DNA of 64,000 nucleotides from SG8-4 sp964598225 (GCA_964598225.1 CAZRBG010000017.1:22095-86094); one strand, 5' to 3'; positions 9,409-18,280 are shown, counted from the stretch's first letter. A program made the numbers and translations. Notes: generated by a model not told the origin, from the letters alone.

Positions 9409-10913
9409 TGGTTCTTCTCCAGACGAGCCTCGGTGGGTATATGGTATTTATCAAGAATGGACTCATGTCGCTGCCGCGCCTTCTCGGCGTCGATCGGCAG
9501 AATGCGATTATTGCCCATGAAAGTTAGCTCGTAAAACTGATCGTTAGTTTGCTCGAAGGCCTTCTGAACGTCTTCGAGGCTGTGTATCTCGATGCCGTTT
9601 ATTTTTTTGACAACCTGTTTCTTGAATTGCTCGGCGTAAGAGTTGATCTCATCGGGCATTATTGACGAGAGGACAACATACTCCTGCCGCTGCCGATCTT
9701 TGTTCAGCATCAGCGAGTGCGAGTAAAGGTATCTCAGGTAAAATGGTATCTCCCTCGGCCACTGTCTTCCCCAGCTTTCGAGGAAATTCCTCGTCACCGG
9801 CACGAAGACCAGCCCGGCAAAACAGACGTACCGAGGCGCGTCGCCGTATTGGCGCGCCCGTTCGAGGACGGGGCGGTTCAGCGCGATGGTAGCGGTCGCA
9901 GTCATGCGCTCGCCCTGTCTGTAGAACGTCAGCTCGACCTTCTCGCCGATCTGCCTGGACTCGACGACCTCCGAGATCGACAATCTCAGGCCGTGCATAT
10001 TGACCGTCCCGTCGTTGTCGATGTTGTATTCGTCGATGCGGGTCATCACATCTGCCGGCTGGAGAATCGATTCGATGGAGGAATGCATCACGGTATCGAG
10101 CACCACAACCCCATCCTCACCTGCCGGGACCTTGAGATATTCCCTGTAACTCGGATTGTGCAGTCCCGGATAAAAGATCGTACCCATCGACCCGAAGGCG
10201 TCGTATTTTCCGTCTTCGACGTCCTCGAGAAAATGTTCTATCACCGTAGTCGGAATCATGTAGCCGATGTTGTCGGCGTCGGTCAGGCCCTGGAAAGCTA
10301 CGCCGACGACCTTGCCGCCCTGTATGACGGGCCCGCCGCTGTTGCCGGGATTTATCGCGGCGTCGGTTTGAATAACCAGATGCTTGTCCGCTCCGCTGTG
10401 AACGTAGGTATCCATTTCGATTCGCGAGACCACCCCTTCGGTCACGGAAATGCGATGACCACCTACGGGAAAACCGTACGTCGAGACCGTACTGTTGACC
10501 GCCGGAATCCCCGCCAGCTCCAGAGCCCTGGTCCCCTCAAAAAAGCTCGGATCATCGACCGTGAGCATCGCCAGATCGCAGTCATGGCCGACGAAAACGA
10601 CTCTGGCCACGTATCGATTCGCGACGTTCTGCTTCCTCAACTCGACGTACCTGCTGTTGCTGACGTTATGAGCGTTGGTGAGGATTCTGTTGCCGTCGAT
10701 TACGAACCCCGAACCCGAAGTTCTGCTCATCGGCGCCCTCTTCCAGGGCGTAACATAATTATGACCCTGCTTGACACACCTGATAAGAATGACCGCTTCG
10801 TGCGGGCGCGGCAAGCCGGTATTTTGCGCGAAGCTGATACTCGAACACTCGAGCAAAAGAACAAGTGCGGCGGCAGATACGAGTTTATGATATCGCATTT
10901 CCATATACCCCAA
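9405..10913 (-). CDS. HtrA/DegP-like periplasmic serine protease with PDZ domains
   Basis: 502 residues. After a signal peptide (LVSAAALVLLLECSSISFAQ) comes an S1C protease domain with an intact triad: His82 in ILTNAHNV, Asp113 in DCDLAML and Ser192 in NPGNSGGP. Two PDZ-like regions follow (about 260-350 and 430-490, the latter KKINGIEIHSLEDVQKAF). It is probably a periplasmic quality-control protease. It is the first gene of a two-gene unit with the dead paralogue. The first four residues (MGYM) may be an over-extension, as MRYHKLV is another possible start. Confidence 0.9.
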   Translation of the reverse strand: MGYMEMRYHKLVSAAALVLLLECSSISFAQNTGLPRPHEAVILIRCVKQGHNYVTPWKRAPMSRTSGSGFVIDGNRILTNAHNVSNSRYVELRKQNVANRYVARVVFVGHDCDLAMLTVDDPSFFEGTRALELAGIPAVNSTVSTYGFPVGGHRISVTEGVVSRIEMDTYVHSGADKHLVIQTDAAINPGNSGGPVIQGGKVVGVAFQGLTDADNIGYMIPTTVIEHFLEDVEDGKYDAFGSMGTIFYPGLHNPSYREYLKVPAGEDGVVVLDTVMHSSIESILQPADVMTRIDEYNIDNDGTVNMHGLRLSISEVVESRQIGEKVELTFYRQGERMTATATIALNRPVLERARQYGDAPRYVCFAGLVFVPVTRNFLESWGRQWPREIPFYLRYLYSHSLMLNKDRQRQEYVVLSSIMPDEINSYAEQFKKQVVKKINGIEIHSLEDVQKAFEQTNDQFYELTFMGNNRILPIDAEKARQRHESILDKYHIPTEARLEKNQ

Positions 10914-11098
10914 TTTAACATTGACTATGGTTTATCGACTATTGGTTTCCGCATCCCAACAGTCAGCACCCAATAGTTAATCTCTGAGTGTTCACCATCT
11001 TAGGCTCATTCGTGAGAAATGCAAAGGACAAATTGTAATGACCACTTGCAGAGAGCGGCTTGTTCGTGCTTAGTCGAGTCTGGCTTTTTCGACCAGCT

Positions 11099-11214
11099 GC
11101 GTTTGTCGCTTTCGGGCTGCCAGCAGATGTTTTCTTTTCATCCGGCCTTCGGTCGGCGAGCCGAGCCCGGCTGTAACGCCGCAAGTCTGCTGGAAGCCTA
11201 AAAGCGATAAACGC
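11099..11214. repeat. Palindromic element, core only (copy B)
   Basis: Left arm 11099-11127 begins GCGTTTGTCGCTTTCGGGCT and includes GCCAGCAGA; right arm 11186-11214 is its imperfect inversion and ends AAAGCGATAAACGC. The arms match about 24 of 29 positions and enclose a 58-base loop. The same arms occur in the longer element at 14531-14752, and a diverged version (TTATCGCATTACAGGCT) occurs in the copies at 41.7 and 55.8 kb. The outer TATCGTCCCAAA ends of the full elements are not found here. The rest of the 10914-11275 gap shows no gene. Confidence 0.7.
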
Positions 11215-11275
11215 ATTTTGCGAACAGGTAGAGCCCACTATTATGGCATAAGCAGCGTTGTAGGAGTAGAATATC

Positions 11276-12511
11276 CTACCGGGCTTCGATATCGTAGCAC
11301 ATCAGCGCCTCACCGTGGCGGATGTAGAGCCTGCCGTCGGAGATTGCCGGATGTGCCCAATGCTTGCCGGAGCCTTTGGTTATCCTGAACGAGCTGACCA
11401 TTTCGTAGCCGTTCGGCTTGATCTTTATCAGCCCGACGTCGCCGCGTCTCTCGCCGTAGCCGTACAACATGTCATCGACGTAGATGACAGAGCCCTTGCC
11501 GACCAGATCTTTCGAGGAAAACTCCACCTTGCCGGTCGCCAGGTCGAGGCATATCCACTCGCCCCTGCTGCTGGCGCCGTGAATGTTGCCGTCGACGAGT
11601 ACGACGCCGCCGTGATGCACGTCCAGGGACTTCTCGGACCACTTCCTCTCGACGCTGGTGCCGTCGGCGGAAAGCTCGAACATGTGCCCGCCCTTGCGGT
11701 AGGCGTTTGTCACGTACATCATGCCGTTTTCGTATGCCGGGCTGACTGCGTTTATGTCGTAGCTGACCTTGTGAGGGACACGCCAGTAGACCGCGCCGTT
11801 GTTCATGTCGACGCCGACGACGGATCTTTCGACCATAGTCAGGATAAGGCGGTTGGCGCCTCTGTCTATCGCCACCGGCGAGCAGTACGCTGACTTCTCG
11901 CTCAGGCCCCTGGTGGTCCAGATTGTCTTGCCGTCCATCTTGTTCAGCGCAACTACGGTGGCGTTTTTACCGCCGGGCGTGCAAATAGCCTTTTCGCCGT
12001 CAATCAGAATCGACTCGGCGATACCCCAGCGGATATTTTCGCCGTTGAACTTGCTCAGCGTGTCGATGTACCATATCCGCTGGCCGGTTTTTACGTCGTG
12101 GCATGAGATGCGGCCCTGTCCGCTCATGAGATAAAGCCGGTCGCCGTCGACCGTCGGCGTGGTCCGTGTTCCGGGATAATTACCCGACTTCGTCCATTCC
12201 GGCCCGTAGCCCACCTTGTATTTCGGCTTGCCGTCCAGGTCGAAAGCGAACAGAATTCCCTCGCCGTCGATCATGCCGGTGGTATAGATCGTGCCGTCGG
12301 CCACGGAGACCGAGGCATATCCCTCACCGAGGCCGTCAACCGACCATATCTCCTTCGGTCCTCCGGCGGGCCATTTCTTCATCAAACCGGTCTCAGGCGA
12401 CAGCCCGTCCCGCGCAGGCCCGCGAAACTGCGGCCAGTCCACCGCTGAGGCCACAGATACTGCCAATACAACAACCAGAACGACAAAATTGATCTTTCTC
12501 GAAATATTCAT
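11276..12511 (-). CDS. Exported PQQ-like beta-propeller protein
   Basis: A propeller protein of about 411 residues when started at the ATG at 12511. That start gives a clean signal peptide (MNISRKINFVVLVVVL... ASA) followed by WPQFRGPARDGLSPE, the typical opening of planctomycete PQQ-binding-like propellers. Blade motifs such as GTIYTTG, DGDRLYLMSGQG, KTGQRIWYIDT and DGRLYIRHGEALMCYD recur through the chain. In-frame starts further upstream (12529, 12613) exist but would bury the signal peptide. No catalytic residues of a true PQQ dehydrogenase are apparent, so it is probably a structural or binding protein. Confidence 0.85.
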   Translation of the reverse strand: MNISRKINFVVLVVVLAVSVASAVDWPQFRGPARDGLSPETGLMKKWPAGGPKEIWSVDGLGEGYASVSVADGTIYTTGMIDGEGILFAFDLDGKPKYKVGYGPEWTKSGNYPGTRTTPTVDGDRLYLMSGQGRISCHDVKTGQRIWYIDTLSKFNGENIRWGIAESILIDGEKAICTPGGKNATVVALNKMDGKTIWTTRGLSEKSAYCSPVAIDRGANRLILTMVERSVVGVDMNNGAVYWRVPHKVSYDINAVSPAYENGMMYVTNAYRKGGHMFELSADGTSVERKWSEKSLDVHHGGVVLVDGNIHGASSRGEWICLDLATGKVEFSSKDLVGKGSVIYVDDMLYGYGERRGDVGLIKIKPNGYEMVSSFRITKGSGKHWAHPAISDGRLYIRHGEALMCYDIEAR

Positions 12512-12616
12512 CCCAAACGCCCTTTTCATTCTCAGACCATAAAAAACGCCCGGCCAAAACCAAGTACCAGACTTAACCGCCGGCAGAATACTCGATTTGA
12601 AATCGAGATGCAAGCC

Positions 12617-13432
12617 TCAATAATCCCTGAACCCCCGCATCCACTCCGGCCAGTCCTCCGGCTGTACACCCCCGGCCAGTGTCCAGGGGCCGGCAGTATC
12701 ATAGGTGCGATTCCACTTCAGGATCCAAAGCTCTTTAAGCCCTACTTTCCTGACAGACCAATCGCGGAAAAGCATGTTGATTCCACCATCGTGGCGATTG
12801 ATACAGACTCCCAGAATATGGCTACCGCTGGAGTTCACGTCATCGTCATATTCGGGCGGCTTATCAAGCATATCCCATACAAGTGAGCGATACGCAATGC
12901 AGTCATGAAGCACCGGTATATTAGCAGGCCCCTTAAAGATGCCCATACTACCCCAAGACTTCTCGATCCATTCTTCTTCGACGATCTCCTTTTGGGGTAT
13001 GTCGTACACCCAGAGGTTTACGCCGTAACTGCCTTTATCAAATGGCCCTATGCCAACGAGCCTCCAGGCTGAATACTTGGCGCCAAGACCGTAAACCGGA
13101 GCTATATCCCAAGAGAATGAAAAATCATCTCTGGGGCGATGTTTCATCGCCATCGGGCAAAGGAGCACATCACTAACATTATGCAGATAAAGCGACAGAG
13201 TACCATACCAACGAACAGAAGATTTATACATAAGGGCGAATAGCTTATCATCGTAATCACCTGCATACATTGAAAACGCAAGACCCCATTGTCGCAGATT
13301 CGACTGGCATCCAAGGGCTTTGGCTTGTTTTCTTACCCTCTGGAGTGTCGGCAACAATAATGCCATCAACAGCGTGATTATGGAAATCACCACCAAAAGT
13401 TCTATCAGTGTGAAGGCTCTTTTTCTACACAT
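12617..13432 (-). CDS. Type II secretion-type pseudopilin (planctomycete H-x-G family)
   Basis: N-terminal prepilin signal RKRAFTLIELLVVISIITLL: Phe1, Glu5 and a hydrophobic helix. The residue before Phe is Ala instead of the usual Gly. The body has the family features SNLRQWGLAFSMYAGDYDD and, near the C-terminus, INRHDGGINMLFRDWSVRKV. I start at the ATG at 13432; an ATG at 13444 is four codons upstream. The C-terminal 60 residues are almost identical to those of the next gene, 13460-14407, so the two are tandem duplicates. Such proteins are inferred to be processed and anchored in the inner membrane. Confidence 0.88.
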   Translation of the reverse strand: MCRKRAFTLIELLVVISIITLLMALLLPTLQRVRKQAKALGCQSNLRQWGLAFSMYAGDYDDKLFALMYKSSVRWYGTLSLYLHNVSDVLLCPMAMKHRPRDDFSFSWDIAPVYGLGAKYSAWRLVGIGPFDKGSYGVNLWVYDIPQKEIVEEEWIEKSWGSMGIFKGPANIPVLHDCIAYRSLVWDMLDKPPEYDDDVNSSGSHILGVCINRHDGGINMLFRDWSVRKVGLKELWILKWNRTYDTAGPWTLAGGVQPEDWPEWMRGFRDY

Positions 13433-13459
13433 GATACTGCACACACGTTTTATGCCTTC

Positions 13460-14407
13460 TCAATATTCCTTGAAATTCCGCATCCACTCCGGCCAGTCTT
13501 CCGGTTTTACGCCGCCGGCCAGTGTCCAGGGGCCGGCAGTGTCATAGGTGCGATTCCACTTCAGGGTCCACAACTCTTTAAGCCCTACTTTTCTCACAGA
13601 CCAATCCATAAAAAGACTGTTAATGCCGGTATCATGCCGGTTGAAGCATGAACGCCTCATACCAGAGCCCATTTTTTCGTCGAATCCCGGAAGATCGATA
13701 GGGGAAATCGGCCAGCTCCCGGCCAAGGTAGAGTTACGCGGCGCATCGAATTCCGGAGGATCATCTTTTTGTCTTGGAAAGATGAAATCAGAACGACAAT
13801 CCAATAGGACCGGGATATTGCCTGCACCCCTGGCAAGGCAAGTGTACCAGTTGGGCAATTTGCTCCAAGTACGAATTGGGGCAGTGGAAATGGTGACCAC
13901 ATAGCCGTTCAGGCCGTAACTGGAAATAAACCAGAAATTCACAGGACGTACGCCGTGCCATGTACCTTCACCCCAGGGTGAAAATTTGCCCCCGTACACG
14001 TGTACACATACGCCGGATTTGATAGATTCCTTCCAATCCTTGGGCTTAGGCGCCATAGGGCATAACAATAGCTCTTCACAATTGTTGTAATAAGGACGCA
14101 TCAATGAGGGCCAGTATTCTTCACGAAAGTTGTGATCTTCCTGGAGGTAACAGATGAACTTGCCATCGTTGTCGGAGGTGTACATCGAAAAGGCGAGTCC
14201 CCATTGTCGGAGATTCGACCGGCATCCAGCGGATTTGGCTTGTCTTCTGACTCGCTGAAGCGTCGGCAGTAGCAGCGCCATCAATAGCGTAATAATGGCG
14301 ATCACCACCAGAAGCTCGATGAGGGCGAAGGCAGTCCCGGATGCCCGCCGTCTTTGGCGGGCAATTTCGGCTCTCGAATGCCCGACTTCTCGCACTCTGG
14401 CTTTCAC
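13460..14407 (-). CDS. Type II secretion-type pseudopilin, tandem paralogue
   Basis: Related to 12617-13432: prepilin helix FALIELLVVIAIITLLMALL, SNLRQWGLAFSMY, and a C-terminal RHDTGINSLFMDWSVRKVG. It has a longer middle region. The leader before Phe1 is unusually long (about 26 residues) and basic (IARQRRRASG), and -1 is Ala. Part of the leader is encoded by a palindrome, TGCCCGCC-6-GGCGGGCA (14342-14363). I choose the GTG at 14407, which has GGAGA seven bases upstream; a GTG at 14425 is also in frame. It precedes its paralogue by only 27 bp. Confidence 0.85.
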   Translation of the reverse strand: MKARVREVGHSRAEIARQRRRASGTAFALIELLVVIAIITLLMALLLPTLQRVRRQAKSAGCRSNLRQWGLAFSMYTSDNDGKFICYLQEDHNFREEYWPSLMRPYYNNCEELLLCPMAPKPKDWKESIKSGVCVHVYGGKFSPWGEGTWHGVRPVNFWFISSYGLNGYVVTISTAPIRTWSKLPNWYTCLARGAGNIPVLLDCRSDFIFPRQKDDPPEFDAPRNSTLAGSWPISPIDLPGFDEKMGSGMRRSCFNRHDTGINSLFMDWSVRKVGLKELWTLKWNRTYDTAGPWTLAGGVKPEDWPEWMRNFKEY

Positions 14408-14530
14408 GGCCGGTTCTCCTTCCACCGCACAAGGATTTCTTCAGGGCTGCCGATCAAGATGCTGAGTCTCTGTAGAATGAGGCCCGTTATTACAAGTATA
14501 ACCTCTACAGGCGGCAAGATCAATATTTTT

Positions 14531-14752
14531 TTATCGTCCCAAAGGTTGGGGAAAATGTCGCCGTGCGATTTGGCCGGTAGGGAACTGCGTTTATCGCATT
14601 CGGGCTGCCAGCAGATAATGAAACGACCCCGACAGTCCCCCGAAGTGGCGATCTTGCGTCAGGCACCCCGTGCTGCTGTCAGCCCTAATGCGATAAACGC
14701 CAATCCGCCGGAGGTCTGCCATCGGCGGATTGCCCCCAGACTTTGGAACGAT
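14531..14752. mobile_element. MITE-like palindromic element (copy A)
   Basis: About 222 bp. The left end TTATCGTCCCAAAGGTTGGGG is mirrored by CCCCCAGACTTTGGAACGAT at the right. Inside, GCGTTTATCGCATTCGGGCT (from 14587) is inverted at 14674-14700 (ending AATGCGATAAACGC), giving a long hairpin. A second hairpin, CAATCCGCCG-12-CGGCGGATTG, lies at 14701-14731. It shares its ends with the copies at 41701-42060 and 55791-56017, and its inner arms with 11099-11214. It fills most of the gap between a pseudopilin gene and the DUF4838 gene and encodes no convincing protein. Confidence 0.7.
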
Positions 14753-14756
14753 GATA

Positions 14757-14780
14757 ACAAGGGCGAGACGCCCTCGCCAC
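14757..14780. repeat. ACAAGGGCGAGACGCCC palindromic repeat
   Basis: A 24-bp sequence that begins ACAAGGGCGAGACGCCCTCG and is itself partly palindromic (GGGCGAGACGCCC). The same sequence occurs twice in opposite orientation inside the DUF4091 gene (37280-37303 and 37338-37361). Here it directly abuts the right end of the MITE-like copy A. Confidence 0.75.
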
Positions 14781-14822
14781 GATCCTGTCCGCCTACGCAT
14801 CAGGTAAGGGTAGTTGGAGTAT

Positions 14823-17084
14823 TTAGGGTTCGAGCTTGCGGATCAGCAGGATCGGGCGGATGATGCCGCCGAGGAAGAGTTCGGTTATTCTGCTGTGGTC
14901 GATTCTGATTGCGACCGCGTTCTCGCCGGGCTTGACGGCGTTTGTTACGTCCACCTCGAACGGTTTTCGCCGGGCTTCTTTTCCCAGATCGGCTGCTTCG
15001 ACGCCGTTGACGTAGACCGTCGCCGCCTGGCCGTCTATTTCGGTGAAGAATAGAACAAGTCTTCCCTCGCGCCTTTGCGGCACGTTCATCGTCGTGCGAT
15101 ACCACATCACGGACTTCGTATCGGGCAAACCCTGTGCGTTGAGCGTGTTGCTGTAAGTCGCGACCCGCCGCCACTGTGAGTCGTCGAAATCGCTCTTGTG
15201 CCAGCCTCGCTCGGCGCCGTTGTCGGCCGGGTCATACGCCAGCTTCATCCGGTCGGGTAGTACCTGCAGGACTTTATTGGGCGATTTGGTTGCTTCGGCG
15301 CCGGCCTGCACGTGTGTGCCGACAAACCGCCTGAGATAGTTGAGCGTGTAATGGTTGCCGTAGCCTTCGTCGTATTCGGCCTCGTTGCGGGCATACATAT
15401 CGTCGTAAACTTTCTTGGCCGCAGCGAAATCGCCTCGGTTCATTGCCTCGCGTATCTGAATGAACTGCTCGGCGTTCTTCAGCCCCTGTTCCATCATGGC
15501 AATTCGTGCCGAATACATCTCGTTATCTTCGGCAGCATTTGCCGCCTGCTCGATCAGGCCGGCGAGTTTCTGCAGGAACTGCGGCGTGTATACCAAGTGG
15601 AGCGCAAAAAAGCTGCCGGACTCGCATTTCATGGTTTCAAAGGCCTCGTCGATGTTCATCCAGTACTGTTTCATAAACGGCCCGGCTGCATCGCCGTAGA
15701 ACTTCATGAAATAATCGTCCATCATCGCATCGCTGTCGGCGTCAGGGTCGTATGCCAGTCGGATGCTCTGGTAGAGATGAGGCCCGTAGATTTCCCAGTT
15801 CACGAGCGATTCGAGATTGATGCCGATGCAGCCTTTGTCTCTGAGATAAGGGATATCGTGCTTCCACACCGAGAGCTTCGAGAACGGCACGACGCACTCG
15901 GCGAGATTGAAATTGTACGTGCGATACGCGATCTGCTCGGTCGCGGCGGCCCAGCCGTCGATGACCCTGGCAAGCTGCTGCCTGCTCGGCGAGATCGGAC
16001 TGCCGATCCGGTGATACCGCGAGTAACGAATCGGCGCAATCCACGCGACGAGATTGGGCGCAAGCTTGCGATCCAGCGTCGGCGGCTGCGTGTAATCGGC
16101 ATAGCAATAGAAACTGAGCAGACGCTGAGGATGCTTTTTGCCCACCAGCCGGGCGACTTCGTCAAGGAAATCGGCGTATCGATTGGTCACGCTGACTCTG
16201 CCGGAAGACGGCTCGATGTTGTCCGGGTCGTCCTGAGCACGACAGTTATTACATTGGCAATATCCCGTGCCGTCGGGCGGAGAAACCGATGGGTTCGGTC
16301 CTCCGTTTTCAATCACGCCCTGTGCGAATACCCTGCGAAGTTCCGGATTGGAGGTGCAGTACCATCCGCCTTGTTTGCGCTGCCCGCCGCGCAAAGCGAA
16401 ATACTCGGGATGAGCCTCGAACAAATCCTTGTCAACGTACCTGCCCCACGAGTGCCCGGTCGCCAGTTTCAAACCGCCCGCGCCGTTCCAGATTTTCCAG
16501 AGATTGCTGCCGCCCCATTGCGATCCCCAGATTTTGCGCATCTTCAGGCCCGGCTTGTCGGTGATGTTCAGCCTGCCGGCTGCTACGGTTTTCTGCCGCG
16601 GATAAACCTGTCCCAGGTCGTTATCCATGAAATATCGGCATCCCAGTTCTTCCAGGAACCGGCACACCGCCTTCATTGTCGATATATCATTCTGTCCGCC
16701 GATGAGAATCTTCCCACTTCCGTCAGAGACGATGCGCAGTCCTTCGTTCGTCGGGCTTTCGATGTCGTCAAGCTTGAGCCCGGCTTTTACAGCCGCGGCA
16801 CCGATATAAACAGCAGGCTTTCCGGCAGGCGCATTTTCTACAACTGGCAGCCTCGCGCCGGAGATTTTCTCGATCCAGTCGGCCAACACATCTGCGGCAC
16901 CGCGATCGGTCAACTCAATACCGCCGGAGTCCGCGTCGGGCGGATTGCCGCCGGATTGTCCCACGACGATAACCGCCCCAGCCCGGCCGTCTTTGACGAT
17001 GTCCATGTTTTGGCTGTAAGCAGATGAAGCGGCAAGGATAACCCCAATCAATGTCACTATCTTGAGACGAATTAATGTCAACAT
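14823..17084 (-). CDS. Exported DUF4838 glycoside-hydrolase-like protein
   Basis: 753 residues. A signal peptide (LIRLKIVTLIGVILAASSAYSQ) is followed by an alpha-glucuronidase-N-terminal-like domain (residues about 30-170: ELTDRGAADVLADWIEKISG, KILIGGQNDISTMKAVCRFL), a DUF4838 catalytic-type barrel (about 180-520) with SPPDGTGYCQCNNC, and a C-terminal beta-sandwich typical of sugar-binding modules (WHKSDFDDSQWRRVATYSN; VYVNGVEAADLG). DUF4838 proteins are linked to breakdown of complex glycans; the substrate is unknown. Residues around 43-56 (GQSGGNPPDADSGG) look like a short repeat insertion related to the hairpin at 14701-14731. Confidence 0.85.
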   Translation of the reverse strand: MLTLIRLKIVTLIGVILAASSAYSQNMDIVKDGRAGAVIVVGQSGGNPPDADSGGIELTDRGAADVLADWIEKISGARLPVVENAPAGKPAVYIGAAAVKAGLKLDDIESPTNEGLRIVSDGSGKILIGGQNDISTMKAVCRFLEELGCRYFMDNDLGQVYPRQKTVAAGRLNITDKPGLKMRKIWGSQWGGSNLWKIWNGAGGLKLATGHSWGRYVDKDLFEAHPEYFALRGGQRKQGGWYCTSNPELRRVFAQGVIENGGPNPSVSPPDGTGYCQCNNCRAQDDPDNIEPSSGRVSVTNRYADFLDEVARLVGKKHPQRLLSFYCYADYTQPPTLDRKLAPNLVAWIAPIRYSRYHRIGSPISPSRQQLARVIDGWAAATEQIAYRTYNFNLAECVVPFSKLSVWKHDIPYLRDKGCIGINLESLVNWEIYGPHLYQSIRLAYDPDADSDAMMDDYFMKFYGDAAGPFMKQYWMNIDEAFETMKCESGSFFALHLVYTPQFLQKLAGLIEQAANAAEDNEMYSARIAMMEQGLKNAEQFIQIREAMNRGDFAAAKKVYDDMYARNEAEYDEGYGNHYTLNYLRRFVGTHVQAGAEATKSPNKVLQVLPDRMKLAYDPADNGAERGWHKSDFDDSQWRRVATYSNTLNAQGLPDTKSVMWYRTTMNVPQRREGRLVLFFTEIDGQAATVYVNGVEAADLGKEARRKPFEVDVTNAVKPGENAVAIRIDHSRITELFLGGIIRPILLIRKLEP

Positions 17085-17126
17085 TCTTTATCCCCTTGAA
17101 GCTGTAACCTTTATGTAACTCGTTTC

Positions 17127-17149
17127 GGTGGGGCAAGCCCCACCCTACA
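17127..17149. repeat. GGTGGGGCAAGCCCCACC palindrome
   Basis: An 18-bp palindrome, GGTGGGGCAAGCCCCACC, followed by CTACA. The identical unit occurs twice, in inverted orientation, inside the PQQ gene at 29857-29912. It lies in the 117-bp gap upstream of the DUF4838 gene. Confidence 0.8.
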
Positions 17150-17157
17150 ATGCTGTT

Positions 17158-17206
17158 TGTAGTGACGCCGTAAGGCGTTTTTTTAAAGCTCTTACAGCTC
17201 ACTACA
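17158..17206. repeat. Nested stem-loop with TGTAGTGA ends
   Basis: TGTAGTGA (17158-17165) and TCACTACA (17199-17206) bracket an inner stem ACGCC-GTAA-GGCGT followed by seven Ts on the plus strand. The right end overlaps the stop codon of the upstream minus-strand gene. It resembles a REP-type unit; the T-run would suit termination of plus-strand transcripts only. Confidence 0.6.
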
Positions 17207-18149
17207 AACTCAGGCCGATCTTTTTTGCCACGCCGCGTATGTTTTCTGCCGCGAGGCGGTATTGTTCGGCGCCCTTGAGGTGCTCGAGCATAAGCGGCGT
17301 ATCCGGCATTTTGCTAAGCTCCTTTAGAAAGACCTCGTAGTCCAGACCGCCCAATCCCGGGCGGACCTCGTCGAGATGCGTTGTCAGTTTCTGACTCAGG
17401 AGTATGTCCTTGGCATGACAGCTCCTGATGTGGGGACCGAGTTTGGCAAAGCACTCTCGAATCAGCTTTCCATTGCTGTAATAGCGCTGCGGGCTGCATA
17501 CGATATTCACCGGATCCAGATGGACGGCGAAACGCTTGCGATCTATCGCCTTGAACAACGCAACATAAGAATCCGCCGAATCGGGATACGCCCATGGCAT
17601 CATTTCAAGAGTGAAATACGTCCGGGTCGGCTTGACATCGTCGATGATGCCGCGAGTCGTCTCGACGATCATGTCGAAGGTCTCATCGGTGAAGTTATCG
17701 GGCGAGTGTCCCGCCCATTGCCGGCCGCGAGAGCCGCTTATGTTTACGCAGCAATTGGCGCCGATCCGGTCTGCGAGAGCCAACTGCGTTCGGCATTTCT
17801 GCTGAGCTTCTCGGCGAGTCTTTTCGTCGGGGCTGAGCGGATTACTCCACGCTCCGACTTCCGCGATAATAATATCGGCATTCTTTGCAGCACTCTCGTA
17901 TGCTTTCACAACGTCGTCCGAAGCCTTCGCGTTTACGGGACAATAAGCCGCGCGGTAGCCGAGCCGTTTCACAACGCGAACCCATTCGTCGGGACCGTCG
18001 TATTCCTCGAACGTCGGCCCGCCGAGCCGCAAAGGTGCTTTTTTCACCTGTCCAAGAGATGGCGTGACCGATCTCGATGCCAGCATAGCCGCTCCTGCGA
18101 CCGATCCTTTAATAAACTCGCGTCTGGATACGTTTCTACGACTTGCCAT
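17202..18149 (-). CDS. Tat-exported sugar phosphate isomerase/epimerase-like TIM barrel
   Basis: 315 residues. It begins with a twin-arginine signal, SRREFIKGSVAGAAMLASRS, so it is probably exported folded. The rest is a xylose-isomerase-like TIM barrel: KRLGYRAAYCPVNAK, ADIIIAEVGAWSNPL, TYFTLEMMPWAYPDS (metal-ligand Glu region), HLDPVNIVCSPQRYY, RSCHAKDILL, LMLEHLKGAEQYRLA. The acidic and His residues expected for divalent-metal binding are present. The catalytic reaction is unknown. It lies directly upstream of the DUF4838 gene on the same strand and may share its glycan substrate. Confidence 0.85.
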   Translation of the reverse strand: MASRRNVSRREFIKGSVAGAAMLASRSVTPSLGQVKKAPLRLGGPTFEEYDGPDEWVRVVKRLGYRAAYCPVNAKASDDVVKAYESAAKNADIIIAEVGAWSNPLSPDEKTRREAQQKCRTQLALADRIGANCCVNISGSRGRQWAGHSPDNFTDETFDMIVETTRGIIDDVKPTRTYFTLEMMPWAYPDSADSYVALFKAIDRKRFAVHLDPVNIVCSPQRYYSNGKLIRECFAKLGPHIRSCHAKDILLSQKLTTHLDEVRPGLGGLDYEVFLKELSKMPDTPLMLEHLKGAEQYRLAAENIRGVAKKIGLSL

Positions 18150-18280
18150 AAAACTCCCTTTCCTTCAAAAAGTTTTGCACTGAAAATTATGTGGCTTTGT
18201 CCGGCCCATTGCTGGTATTCTACAATAAAACAGAAAGGTATTCACAGATAATCCAGCACATTGAAGCGTGGAGAAGGAAA

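Noticed and set aside
11099..14752. Integron attC-like sites
   Set aside because: The palindromes recall folded attC sites but lack GTTRRRY and RYYYAAC core sites, and there is no integrase or cassette array.
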